This document shows, in pieces, positions 52,346-64,000 of a DNA stretch of 64,000 nucleotides. Origin of the DNA: Setaria digitata (taxonomy: Eukaryota > Nematoda > Chromadorea > Rhabditida > Setariidae); the NCBI GenBank assembly GCA_003640385.1, contig RCAB01000073.1, forward strand, positions 62,001 through 126,000. The letters run 5' to 3'. A program made the position numbers and the translations under genes. Within the stretch, counting starts at the first letter, position 1, and every line of letters starts with the position of its first letter. A model generated the notes under the pieces. That model made no database searches, was not told the DNA's origin, and saw only the letters and a program-made list of their open reading frames with translations.

Positions 52346-53425
52346 TTTTAATGGTCATCTGATTCTTCTGATAAGAAAAAAAACGATGTTTTTGGAAAAA
52401 TGGCACTGAATAAAAAGATTTTGTCAGGAAAGTCTTCAGATTACTGACCCTTTAGAAGTTAACGTCTTTTCAGTGGCTTTTTTTTTAATTCCCAAAAGGA
52501 CGAGTAATTTTTTTCGGTTACGGTAATTGCCGGAATCCGTTCATGCTTCAGTTTTTTTCTGATTTTAACAATTTCACACTGCACTACGACCAAAAATTGT
52601 CTCTTGATATCAAATTTTCTTCCAAGTTTTATAACATACCGTTAACTTATTTCTCAGCAAAAGTCGCGAACTTTTAGTGCAGTAATACATTTATGTTTAG
52701 TCAAGCCATCACAAACAATGTCACAAACTGTAGCTTCGATATTGCTTTTGTCAGAATTATTAGTGAATGATGACGACTGAATCCCTATTGTTATGGTCAT
52801 TTGTGATTCTTTTATTCTAGCCCTCTTGTTAAAATTGTTGCTGATTACTGATATTACAAAAAAAAAAAAAAAATTGTAATCGATATTTATTGAATGATAT
52901 AAGATTGGTGAGTAAAGTGTTGTATTTCCAGAACAAAGATTCCACCATTAACCAAATTAGAATGTGGGATTTTTATTTGTTCAATTATAAGCCAACAGAG
53001 AGGGAATCGAGGAGAGGGAAACAGAACTGAAAATTTTAGAAGGTTAATATTGTCGTTTTCATCTCAGGTCAGAGTTTCGCTCTTTCTCAAAAGTATTGCC
53101 AGTATAAGCTTGCTAAATCGGATAGCAAAGGGCTTGGAAATGCTCTATTAACTTTCAGTTGTTACTCTTTATTTTGAGCGAACACTGGAGTGCTGAGTTT
53201 TAATTGATAATCGATTTTATTACATTCATAAAATAAGCAGTGATCTTTAGTTGATAACATCACGTAGGACTGATAAGCTGGAGAAACCAAACATTGTTAG
53301 CAGCATTAAAGAGTAATGGCTCATTAACACATCGGTGTTGAGTTTCACTGATTGATATTCTGTTCTAGGACTAATTGACGAAAAGCACTGGGGATTCGAA
53401 AGTTTGCCGAACTCTGTGATATCCT
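51659..53425. other. intergenic, 1.8 kb, with TA microsatellite
   Basis: SF3B4 3' UTR, with AATAAA at 52010-52015, then A/T-rich DNA including the (TA)n run at 52296-52343. The ORF at 51701-51931 has no domain. Confidence 0.5.
52296..52343. repeat. (TA)n microsatellite, about 48 bp
   Basis: An uninterrupted alternating A/T run in the SF3B4-acyltransferase intergenic region. Confidence 0.9.
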
Positions 53426-56400
53426 ATGGGAATTTTAAGAAACATTTCTTTCTTTCTGGTCCTTCAACTCCTAGTTATTGCTAATGATGACTTCTTGGAA
53501 GAAGAAATACGACTGGAAGATAAAATAGACACAGATAATGTCCTGGGAGCATTTGTGACTGAATTTTTCGCTGATTCGCAGTGGCAACTAATTGTTGATT
53601 TGGATTTCTTCAAAACTTTATTTTCTCGCCCTGCCAGCAAATTTGAGAAAGCTTTGAGAGTTGGTGATGAGTCGTACATTCAGCAATTACTCACTTTCCT
53701 GGAACCGTTAAAGGTATCTTTTAGTTTTCGATTTCTTCCTCTTGCTAATTTATCTTTAACTTCACTATTAAATTCGTTTCCTCAATTAATTTACTTGCTT
53801 TATGTCTTCATTTGCTAGTGTTAAGATTTAGCTTCAGTTCTAAGCTGAAACTTAAATTTAAAATCGAATTATGTAAGCTATAATGACTACAACAGCGTGT
53901 TTTCCGCAACTAGGAAGATCATATCATATTAAGCCTGATACAGATTGGCTAGCTAGAAACACCGACAATTATCCGTTGCAGTCCTCTTTTTGGGGCTTGC
54001 TATAGGGTATTTATAGAATGGCAATAACAGTGATACAGTTCTGTTCCGAAACGATTGTCACTAATTCTCAAATTAAAACTGAAAATTATGTTTGATTTAA
54101 TTTAGATGATGAATGTGCTAATTATCTCAGTATTTTTTAGTTGTCTTTGCAGCCTTTTTTACTTTCATTTTATTTTTTGAAACTTTGTTCTTGCTGTAAA
54201 GTTTTTAACTTCTTTTATTTGTAGGAATATGATATATCCTCACCCTGTCTTGCTGACATAGCTTACTTCCTATGGACAGCTATGGATTATACTCGTTCCG
54301 CTGAGCGTCACAGTGAGTGTACTAATTGTACTTGTGAATCTCAATCTCAACAACGCAGTGATCAAAGTTATCAATGGATTTTTAACGGTATGACGTAAAG
54401 AGCATTTGATCAGAAATGTTCTGGCGAATTTGAAGTCTTTACTTGTAGCATGCTGTCTTTTCAGTTGAAAATTTGTTTAAATTATGCTGTCTGTTATTTG
54501 CGGAGTGTGGAATATGTAGTGATGATGTTCGTTTTATTTTATCATTTTCAGTATTAGATGCAATGGGCAAGGTACCTGCTGGTATCTTAAGCGGTAATAA
54601 TCTTTGGATCGGATCCTGGAGTGCCTGTCGGCGTATTTCAGTTGTGAAAAATCGCCAGCAGTATAGTTTTTTTTTTGCCCTTTGGTACTAGCAATCGTAT
54701 ATGCAATAAAAAAATTGGTCGATTCTGACAAATTAGAAATTTTACTTTCAATGCACGAAATCTATCAATTAAATGCATTTTATTTAGGCAGAAATGGTCG
54801 GGCCAGTATTGCTTGGCCAGCTTTCAGCCATACATATCCGCTAATCCATTCAAAAATATTGGTTCAGCCTCTGTTCAAGATCCTGGGGAACATTGCAAGT
54901 TTGTTCCTTCATCATTTTATCAGGCTTTAGCATGTTAGCAGGTAAATATAATGAGCTTTCCTGAAAAAAAAAAAAAAAAATGTCTAGCTCAAATTCGTAT
55001 TATTCACAGTCAATATTCTCCAGAAATTAGCAATTTTCGCCCCATTTCGTGCATCTAGTCTGATTTACTATGTTCACATCAACAAATGGTTTTGAAATTT
55101 CTTGTTTGCTATAAATGATTCCTTCAGAGCTTCAAATATTTGGCACTCAAATGAAACAAATGCAGATGATGAAAATAAGAAATGCTTCACTTTAATTCCA
55201 CTTCTCAATTATGGCATTTGCACACCAGATTCTTGTACGAACTATGATGTGAAAAAAATTTTCGAATTAGGTGTGTCATTTCTTGAACTTCTTTTAAAGT
55301 AGATGTGCTATTAGAGGTTTTTGTTTGGAACAACATTTCAGAATTGTATTTCTTTCAAGTCTAATTGTAGTTTACAAGTCAGCCGAAAGTACAATTCGTC
55401 GACAAGTGGTGTGCAATGTGGATATCATTTGCCGCAATAATCTTCCAAATTCCCAGCTTTCCCATGATTCGAGCTCACTAATTGTGCTGTAAGTTCATTA
55501 ATTTAGTTTAAATTTATTGTAATATACATTGTCATAATACTATTCAATTAAACTGACGATTTGATGCTTATTTCTGAGCTTTTCGTTTTAAAGGAGATTT
55601 AATTGTGGTTGCACTGAACTTTTTTAAAGTTTATGAATTACTTTAAATATTTTGAAAGTAAGTGAAAAGTCTTTTCTGTTCGAAAATTTATATTTTCCAT
55701 TTTATGATCAGAAACTAAAACTTTTACAGATTTTTCGTACTGTTTGTATTAGTGTTGATGTTTTTCGGTACCCTATACGATTACATTGTTTATCAAGCAG
55801 AGATGATGGATAAAGATGATGAGGTCTACAATAAGTATAACAAGCCATTTATTGCTAGTAATTTTTTTTTTTTTTTAAATCTTTTGACTAAAAAGTTTCA
55901 ACTGTTGAATCAAATATTAATTGGTCAAAATTATTTGTTTATGAAATGACAATCTTCGTTTCGTTAGTCAGCTTGTTGCACCATAGAATCAGCTATACAC
56001 TCCATGCTAGCAGGAAATTTTGTGATTTCATAGGAACGATTAACAAACAGCGGGAAGGAATTTGTGAAAAGTAGAATTTCATCTCTTTTTTCACCTTCTG
56101 TTTGTTAATTATTATTAGAATTCTCCAAATTAAAGCTAACTTTTTTTCCTTTTTGTAGTATTCCAGATTGGTTCGTGAAAGTATTATTAGCATTTTCGGT
56201 TTATACTAACGGTCGAAATATCCTAAGAACTGAGAAGCAGAGTAATCAGATACATTGTCTTCATGGTACTCGAGTTCTCAGTATGTTCTGGATCATCCTC
56301 GGTCATTCATATTATTATATAATCAGTAGCCTTACAGTTGGTACGTTTTATTTTAAGTCCTTTTCTGGCAAGTTTTTAATGAATTGCGAGTTGTAGGTAA

Positions 56401-59107
56401 CATCTGATTGTTTTTTAAACATTTTAAAATTCGCAATTGCGATGAGATTCATTCCTTGAATACATTTCAGATAATTTGTTACCTACAATGATTGCATTTC
56501 CGCAAAAGTTTTTCAATCTTATCATTGTGCAGGCACCGCTTGCCGTTGATTCTTTTTTCTATCTTAGGTTACCGTTCTTTTTTCTATAATTCATGTGTTT
56601 TTTTTTGACACTTGAAGTCGAAACTTTTAGGGGAACATAAATATTATTTTTCAAACCTTAACTTTGCTTTAGTTCGAATTTAATTCCAACAATTGTAGAG
56701 GGTTTATTTATTTGTTTCCGAGTTTATTTGAAATTATATAGATGGTTTTCAGTGGTATGTTGACTTCATATTTGTTTATGGAAAAATTTAAAGTGGAAGC
56801 TACAAAAGGTCGCTCAATATATTCACTAGATATGTGGTTGCTTTTTTACATCCACCGTTATATTAGGTTTGGATTTATTACACATAGAATATCAGAGGAT
56901 ATCAGATTCATTATTTGCAATGTTTTTCATCCATTTATTCAAGACTTACACCGGTATATCTGATGGTTATGGTTCTGGATGTCACGTTATTAACACACTT
57001 CTCTGATGGACCATTTTGGCGGCCCATTGAAGCTAATTATTGTCGCAAAAGTTGGTGGACTAATTTGATTTACATGAATAATTTTTTGCTGCAAGATGTT
57101 GAAGTTGTAAGTTTTTTTGCGGTTCTGTCAAATGTTTTGAAGCGTATAATTTTCATTATTATTATTATTATTATTATTATTTTTTGTTCTGTATTCTATT
57201 CATCATTTGGGCTGAAAAAAAAGAATGTGTCATTCTAAGTGAATTCCAACTTTAGAAGATCAAACTCTTCAACTCCTCTTTACTCGACAAATGATATTCG
57301 ATTTCTCCAACCATTCATCTTTTTGAAATTCGTTTGCATTTTAATTCTTACTTGAAAGATGCTTCCTGCGAAAACGTCCTATGAAATTTTCTGTAAAGTT
57401 AATTAAATGTAAAAGCTGTAACTTTTGAAGTGCATGGGATGGACGTGGTACATGGCCAATGACATGCAATTTCACATATTTTCGCCAATATTTCTTATAC
57501 TTCTTTACAGGCTAGCAAGTTTATTTGTTTAGTTGCAGTTATCGGTTTTTTTTTTCATTCACAGATTACCTTCAGTAGAGGACTAAATTTAAAGATATGA
57601 TTACAGAAATCAGGTCGTTGGGATCGTTGTTGCCCTGTCCCTGATTACCATATCGTCACTCACTCATTTATTCATTATTCTCGCTAATAACTATCCTCCT
57701 GCTCCCATACTTACTGCCAAACTGCAGATGTATGTTTGTTTTTTCTTATCTTTGAACTTTGCATTTTTGAAACATAAAGCTCTGTAGCGCTTTTGCATCT
57801 CTTCCAGATCACTGAACAACAGAATACGATATGAAATACCTAGGACTAAACTCATATATCAACTTCATCTGCTTTTGAAGACAATAATGAGAGAATTGCA
57901 GAGTGCAAGACCTGAGCACGTATTGGCCGGATGTCTACGTGAAGCCGTATATTCGTTGTAACCCTTACATAATTGGAATATTGGTAGGATTCGCAATACA
58001 TAAATGTACGCTTCGTCCTACATTTCCGAAGGTATCTGTAAATTTGAAAGGAGCGAGGAGATTTCTTTGTCAGGAAGTATTTTTTCATTTTCCAATCTTT
58101 TCATTCTTAATTTTTTCAGTGGAAAATAGTGCTGGGTTGGACAATTTCTACCGTATTTGGACTCTTAGCCGTGTTTGGTTTGTACAGTTATGCTCAAACA
58201 GGCGACATGTCACACACAGCTCGTATTATTTATGCATTATTCGGACGTAATGCTTATGCGTTGAGTCTAGCATGGGTTACGTTCGCATGCGCCACAGGAT
58301 ATGGAGGTTAATTTTGTTAGAAATCCAAATATTTCACATTTCAAATATGACTACTGACTTTTGAATTTCGAATGCTTGAACCTCACTCAGACTGGCCATC
58401 CTACAGGAAAAACTTATGTTGCAGTTTTGGGGCAAAGCAATACTGGAGGTTCTAATTTCAGGAGCGATAAATGATATATTAGGCTGGCGAGCCTGGATAC
58501 CACTAAGCCGTATAACATTTTGTGCCTATCTCATTCATCCTATATTATTACAAATTTATTACTTAAGTCGGCCACATGCTTTCCATTTCACTACCGTTTA
58601 TCAAATGGTTCGTTTTTCCCATTAATTTTGGTTTTCTACTGGAAAAAAATGAAATCATTGTCACATCATTGAATATTATAATAATATTTATGCAATAGCT
58701 GGTTTAACGAAACTTTATGCTCTTCATGATGTTAAGAAATAGCAGTGGTGAGCAGTAACAGAGCACCACAGATATTTTATAGTCTTTAATGAAGGAAAGA
58801 CCACAAACAGTTCTGAGCTTACATTTTCAAGACTTTTTTTCAGCTCTACCAATTTGCTATAGCCGTCGCAATGGCATATTTTACGGGTTTTTTCCTAAGC
58901 CTAGCATTCGAAGTGCCTGTGTCTATCTTAGAAAGCCTGGCGATCGATAAAATTATGGAGAAAATAAAAGCTTATCGACGTCGAAAACCGCCGCGCGTGA
59001 AAGTTCAGTTCGGATTGGTGATTACTGATGATACAAATGACGTGCTTGTAACGAAATCACCTACGGATGATGTTATTTTAAATGAGAGCCAACCCATTCA
59101 TCCATGA
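53426..59107 (+). CDS. NRF-6-like membrane acyltransferase (NRF plus acyltransferase-3), 808 aa, 16 exons
   Basis: Exons 53426-53713, 54225-54387, 54552-54660, 55128-55270, 55371-55488, 55730-55857, 56167-56340, 56471-56567, 56753-56866, 56944-57106, 57431-57510, 57607-57729, 57902-58031, 58120-58306, 58462-58607 and 58844-59107; 2427 nt in phase. A signal peptide (MGILRNISFFLVLQLLVIA) precedes an extracellular NRF domain with paired cysteines (DISSPCLADIAYFL, GSWSACRRI, YGICTPDSC). After one TM helix comes the acyltransferase-3 fold: LLAFSVYTNGRNIL, LHGTRVLSMFWIILGHSYYY, PLAVDSFFYLSGMLTSYLF, HRYIRLTPVYL, CMGWTWYMANDMQFH, WIPLSRITFCAYLIHPI. The family includes C. elegans nrf-6, nrf-5-related and rhy-1 genes, tied to lipid or drug uptake and acylation. 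The donor after 57510 is either GC or a GT 17 to 20 nt later. Confidence 0.9.
57154..57180. repeat. (ATT)n microsatellite in an acyltransferase intron
   Basis: About nine ATT repeats in the intron between exons 10 and 11 of the acyltransferase. Confidence 0.8.
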
Positions 59108-61834
59108 ACTGATGAAGAATTTAGATATTGGATTTCAAAAGAAAAGTATTAAAGTTTTTCTTGTTTTCGGATGTCATTATTATATTTTGATTGCTTCACA
59201 TATGCTATTAATTCCTTGATTTCAGCCGTCTTGAGATGTCACATGAGAAACTTTGAATAAAGATTAACTTCAGAATAAAAGAAAGCACTGTTTCTAAATC
59301 CAGAGTTTACGTTTAATTATGGAATATTTCCAAACTATTAGACGAAAGGAAAGTTTGAGAATTGACGAATAATACACATAGATGGTCACCCACCTTCTTC
59401 AGGACTTGCTTCCTGTTGCTGATGATTTCATTCTACGCATTTTTTTTTTTCGCATAAATCTGGATATTTAAACTCTGCTTCATTTTTAAAAATATTTGTT
59501 CTGGACGGACTCGAAATTACCTTTTGTAAAATATCATCCTCCCTTCCGCGTAGCTATCGCTCCTAATTGATTGTGTTTCCTTCATAGAGCATTTAATTTC
59601 ATTTTCAAATTGCAGCTTAAAAACTCATCAGTTCAGATATCAAAAGAGTTAGCGATATTTGTCAATAAAATTTCACTTGTATAAAATTCAGTGTTATTGA
59701 AATGAAAATTGAGAATGATTTGAAATCTAGCTCTGATGTCATTAAATTGTATGAAAAAGATTATGCGTGTGTTTTAAAGTAATACTCTGATACACACTTT
59801 CAATATACACTAGCCGTAAATTTATTTATGTTCTGATCACTTTCTACCGCAATTCATATATTGCATGATTTGTTCAGGACACATTTAAAGTACGGCTAAT
59901 TATCCACTCCACAAAAATATCTGGTTGTTTTGAGCACTTCATTCCTTGTAGTTTATCATTCTTTAATTGAACATTATTTTGTAAATTGTACATTATATAT
60001 ATTTTAAAAAGAGTATTGGTTTGATCAGCAGCAAATTTAATGCAATCCAAACAGACCAGGTATAATCTCGTCCATTAATAGCAATATAGTATAATTGTTC
60101 CTACCTGTGGAAATTGTCCCCCCATTTTTTAATTACTCATTTTTTTGCTGCTTCCATTGATATTATGTGTTACTGCATCAAAACAGTATTTTGTTTAGAA
60201 TCGGTACATCACAGTGCGTTCTTTATATCCTGCTAAAAGGAAGTGCTCACTGTTGAAATCCTGATTTTCCGGACAGGTAAGTAAGTATTCAGTGCAGAAG
60301 TATCTAGTGATTCCGTGGTGGTAAAGATGCTTTAAAATGTTGTCAGGCTGAATCGAAATAAAATAAAACCTCTTGATCTATTAATTTCTAAACTTTTATC
60401 ATTTATTTGCACAGATTTCACATGAACGATGACCAATTACTTTGGATCAGAATATGTCTGGCATCATCCTAGTGCTGGGCATTTTTTAAGAGTCTGATTA
60501 ATGTACCTGTTAAATTCGTTTAATATTCTTGTCAGCAACAAAGTAGAAATAATAGGATGAATTTTTTTTTTTTATTTTTGTAATATATTCTTTTTTTGTT
60601 CTTTAATTTCATCCTTTCTAATTTTCGAAAAACTACCGTTAAAAATAAAAATGAACTTACCGAGTTTTTTTTTTTTTTTTTTTTGACAATTAAAGTAGAA
60701 TTTATAGTATTTAATTGATTGATTCGTTTCACCATGTGTATTTCCATTTGTTTAATTTGACACTGATAACGTTATATGCCAAGTTTGCTTTCTCAAATAA
60801 TTAAATGAAGTACAACCGTCAATTGCACTGTATATACCGAGCAAGGATTTTAAAAATCTTCTGGATGAAGTTTTTATAATGAAGCAAATTTAAAAATGAA
60901 AGAATGGTAAACTAATCTGTAACTTCGTCTCCTTATCGTGATTTTATTTATTGTTTAGTTTTTATTTTTGAAATATTTCTGACTCTTCTGCAGATTCACA
61001 GTAAATTTTCATTATTTTAAAGTCTTCTGGAATCTACTAAGTGTTTTCATCGCCGTGGAACTTATTAAATTTTTAGCATATCGTTGCAGAACAGTGCATC
61101 TTGTGCGTAAATAATATCACAAGTGATTTAATTTGTTAATATTTCTTCTGATTAAATGCATTTAAAAAAAAAGGAATCTCGAAATGCATGCATCGTTTGC
61201 AGTAATGAAATTGAAATTTTCTTTTTCTCCTACTCATATGACCCCCAAACGACTAAGCAATAGAAAATGGAAGTATTGAAAATGAGCAGAATGCATTAAT
61301 ATGATATTTCCATCTTAGGTAAGTATTATTCTTATTCTAGGTCTAGAACGGCGTAAATGCAACCATCACTGGAAGAGGCACAAACAAAAATTAATGAGGA
61401 TGGAGTCACCTGTCACCTGAGTTAGTAATTTAGTATTATCTTTATGGACTGTAGGAAATCATGCGACAGTAAAAGAAAAATTGTATATTAAATCTTAGTG
61501 AAATAATCGGCAAAAAGAACGATGCATTTTATGTGATTTCATCAATTCTGTGATTTGAATTCAAGCTTTCTGCTGAACATTTTCTGTCTTTCATTGCAAG
61601 TTTATAAAGAGCGAACAAAAAAAAGTTAGCTGATGTAAGTGATAAAATTGGCAATTAGCAGTAGTGTTTTTGATGAAAAGCACTGTAGAAATAACATTTT
61701 TCATATATTATTAGAAAGTATTAGACAAGAATTAATATCAGATTTGGTGCTTTTTTAAAGGCATTATTTTTTAGAACTACTCTGTCAGTTTGAAAGTTTT
61801 AATGATAAGCCAAAGTAGGAAGCATTTTGCAGAT
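59108..61834. other. intergenic, 2.7 kb, no gene recognised
   Basis: Acyltransferase 3' UTR with AATAAA at 59256-59261, then A/T-rich DNA with T tracts near 60560 and 60666-60684. No supportable ORF, RNA gene or repeat; the KCC promoter and possibly its 5' exons lie here. Confidence 0.45.
59256..59261 (+). terminator. poly(A) signal AATAAA of the acyltransferase
   Basis: AATAAA about 150 nt after the TGA at 59105-59107. Confidence 0.5.
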
Positions 61835-64000
61835 ATGACTGCGAAGGATGGTCATAGTGGACAAGCAAATTTTATGAGTACCTCTATGGTACCCGGTGAG
61901 AATGAAAAAAGCGAAACGAAAAAAGTCTGTGTTTTGTCTTAATGTAAAGCATCATGTTACAAAAGTACCACTCATTTCATCTTCTATTTCTCATATCAGG
62001 TAGGAGGGTTTTTAAACAGAGATTTTGCTCGTGGGAAAGTTTAAATTAAATTACCGTGATGTCAGATATTTGAGCAAATCAAAATGTCACAGTTTCAGGC
62101 AAACCTGGGAGTAATGCTAGGTGTATATTTGCCAACAATCCAACACATTCTTGGAGTAACAATGTTCATACGATTAGCATGGGTAGTTGGAATTGCTGGC
62201 ATAGTGGATACTATGATTTTGCTACTGCTTTGTTGCTTATGCGTAAGTATAATTTTATGGACTCAGAAAGCTTCACCTCATCACTTAAATATCACAATTA
62301 CGGATGAAATTGAGTACACACAGTAATCTCGAAGGGTCGAGAGTCTCGCTGTGTTTGCTGTTAGTTCACTGGCATTCCCAGCATGTGAAGCGCTGAAGAA
62401 GAATGGCACGGGTTGTTATGTGGAAGAAATTACTTACTTCATAATTTCATTACATTGCTGAAAATCTTTGATTACAGACACTGTTAACAAGTATTTCCTT
62501 ATCGGCAGTAGCAACAAATGGTATTGTAGAAAGCGGGGGAGTTTATTTCATGATTTCAAGAAATCTAGGACCGGAATTTGGTAGTGCTGTGGGTATTTTA
62601 TTCTATTTGGCAAATACAGTAGCGTCATCCATGTATTTAATTGGTGGAATTGAAGTGATGCTGGTAAAGTTGTTATCGAACTGTTGGAATATCTTTTCTT
62701 CATTTGTTTAGATTGATTTTCTCAAAGATCTTAAATGAAGCAAGAGCAGACAAAAAATTACTACACCAAACAAGAAATAAGTGGTGTGCTGTTAAATTTT
62801 ACTGCTTTGCTGATACGTTCAAAAGCATGGAAAAACTTTTTATTTCTTAGGATAGATGTTTTTTCCATCCATAACTTATTTCTTTTTCAGCTCTATATTT
62901 TTCCATCCTTAACTATTGGTGGTAACAATGTGCATTCTGACACGGGTTTGATTTTTTAAAGATATTAACATTAGACGAAAGTTTTCTATTCAGCTGGAAA
63001 CTTTTTCAGCTTCTAAAGTTTGAAAGGTATTTTTTTAAAATTTCAAGACATGTGGGGAATGATGTCACATAATTATCGCATTTACGGTTCAGCACTTCTT
63101 TTACTGGAAGTAATAATTGTTGCTATGGGTGTGCGCTTTGTGCAATTACTTGCACCGGTTTGTTCTTTTTTCTTCCTTTTAATAAAATCACAGAGTTTCT
63201 TGAATTACTTCTGCTAATTTCGTGCCCGATAAATACATTTTAACTTAATTCACAGCTCTCTGTCATTTACCCAAAACTTTTTGCAGGTGTCATTATTTGT
63301 TGTAATTACCTCCATACTCGCATGCTTTGCTGGTGGTGTTGAAAAAATGATCCTTCACAATGGTCAACAGTATGTTTTCATCAGATCTATTCATTATCCC
63401 AGATCTTAAGACTCATCAACAATTCCACTCATACTGTTCACATTTCGATCGACTGATGCTGTTCAGTTCAAAAGACAGTTAATTACAGTGTATGTATGCT
63501 AAACGAACAACTCCTTCAGTCACGGATATTTTTCCCTCACGGTGCCGATCTATCGACACTTTGCAATCGCTGTGTGAAATCCGAAGAGTAAGTCTCATTC
63601 TCATAATAATGACAAATCATTATAACTCTTTTTATGATTTATATTTTGCTCACCCTTAACTCAAATTTTAGTATCTCCGATGATTTCTGCAACAGTACAT
63701 CAGCTTCCTTTTGTACACATTTCACTGCATCAACGCTAACGTGCAGTAATGCATTCCCTGGCATTAATGCGCAAACTTTTTACGGTAGGTAAACTTCAAC
63801 AAATGAAACCAAAATGCAGTAAGTTATCTGAAACAAATCTTCTTTTCATTCATTAATCATCCAAGTGACGAAACCGCTTGAAAGATGTTTGAGATTTCCA
63901 ATGACTTCAAACAAAAAATTCAGAACGGCAATAATAAAAAGGAAAAAAAAACCTACTTTGCGTTCCAGGCCTTCTTGGCAACCAGTGAGTACTGTAAACT
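61835..64000 (+). CDS. K-Cl cotransporter (SLC12/KCC family), N-terminal part, continues past the window
   Basis: Confident exons: 62084(or upstream)-62242, 62478-62663, 62891-62945, 63048-63157, 63287-63369, 63489-63587, 63672-63784 and a 16-nt exon 63969-63984. A candidate first exon 61835-61895 ([13 protein letters not shown]) follows a TTTTGCAG acceptor, but its phase does not join 62084 directly. Motifs: TM1 [21 protein letters not shown]2 [22 protein letters not shown]3 [22 protein letters not shown] and GGIEVMLLYIFPSL. A Cys-rich extracellular loop follows (CMLNEQ, LCNRC, DFCNS, FCTHF, TCSN), as in the long KCC loop. KCCs export K+ and Cl- and set cell volume and neuronal chloride. The usual 100-residue cytosolic N-terminus was not found. 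Confidence 0.88.

Noticed and set aside
54682..54930. 82-codon plus ORF within the acyltransferase
   Set aside because: Lies in the intron between 54660 and 55128. Joining 54660 directly to 55128 keeps phase and the NRF-domain order, so the ORF is most likely chance.
57790..57901. Possible acyltransferase exon beginning after CTTCCAG (ISLNNRIRYEIP)
   Set aside because: It runs into a different frame from the conserved YVKPYIRCNPYIIGILVG exon; joining 57729 to 57902 keeps the family sequence and phase.
1..64000. Search for mobile elements, CRISPR arrays, tRNA or rRNA genes and viral insertions
   Set aside because: No transposase, reverse transcriptase or integrase motifs, no spaced direct repeats, and no tRNA or rRNA signatures were seen by eye. 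A covariance-model scan would be needed to exclude small RNAs.

Overview
This window looks like a chromosome or scaffold piece from a parasitic nematode, most likely a filarial (spirurid, clade III) worm. The reasons are its A/T-rich, T-tract-laden non-coding DNA, many small exons with GT-AG introns, and start codons that often sit just behind a T-rich acceptor with no upstream exon, as in spliced-leader (SL) trans-splicing. It also carries nematode-typical families: a DB-module protein, expanded TTBK-like CK1 kinases, an NRF-6-type acyltransferase and a BPI-fold lipid-binding protein. The genus is an inference. Almost none of the genes is a single ORF, so I rebuilt them exon by exon from homology, splice sites and phase.

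Layout: (1) 1.4-2.4 kb, minus: secreted Gly/Ser/Tyr-rich protein. (2) 6.5-9.9 kb, plus: SLC19 folate/thiamine-type transporter, convergent with (3) 10.2-13.3 kb, minus: ribosome biogenesis factor RPF1. (4) 14.3-16.1 kb, plus: TTBK-like CK1 kinase with incomplete 5' end. (5) 17.3-21.4 kb, minus: BPI/LBP/CETP-family secreted protein. (6) 24.1-26.4 kb, minus: secreted DB-module protein. (7) 31.0-32.8 kb, plus: second TTBK-like kinase. (8) 33.4-39.2 kb, plus: long-form tRNase Z (ELAC2/HOE-1). (9) 39.9-41.0 kb, plus: Asterix/WDR83OS. (10) 43.4-45.0 kb, minus: Rab39-like GTPase, divergent from (11) 46.1-48.6 kb, plus: ARP6. (12) 49.2-51.7 kb, plus: SF3B4. (13) 53.4-59.1 kb, plus: NRF-domain/acyltransferase-3 membrane protein. 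(14) 61.8 kb to the right edge, plus: K-Cl cotransporter, truncated by the window.

Functionally this is a mixed eukaryotic neighbourhood: housekeeping RNA and ribosome genes (RPF1, tRNase Z, SF3B4), chromatin (ARP6), membrane protein insertion (Asterix), trafficking (Rab39), transport (SLC19, KCC), and lipid or surface functions (BPI protein, acyltransferase, two secreted proteins). ELAC2-Asterix and ARP6-SF3B4 are closely spaced same-strand pairs that could be operons, but the sequence alone does not prove it. I found no prokaryotic-style system, CRISPR array, transposase, rRNA or recognisable tRNA.

The points most worth checking are four single-N assembly joins flanked by duplicated, slightly different copies, three of which touch gene models; a phase break in the middle of the tRNase Z gene next to a long T tract; two probable GC-AG introns; and unusual residues at functional motifs (KCC TM1, tRNase Z PxKxRN loop, Rab39 C-terminus).
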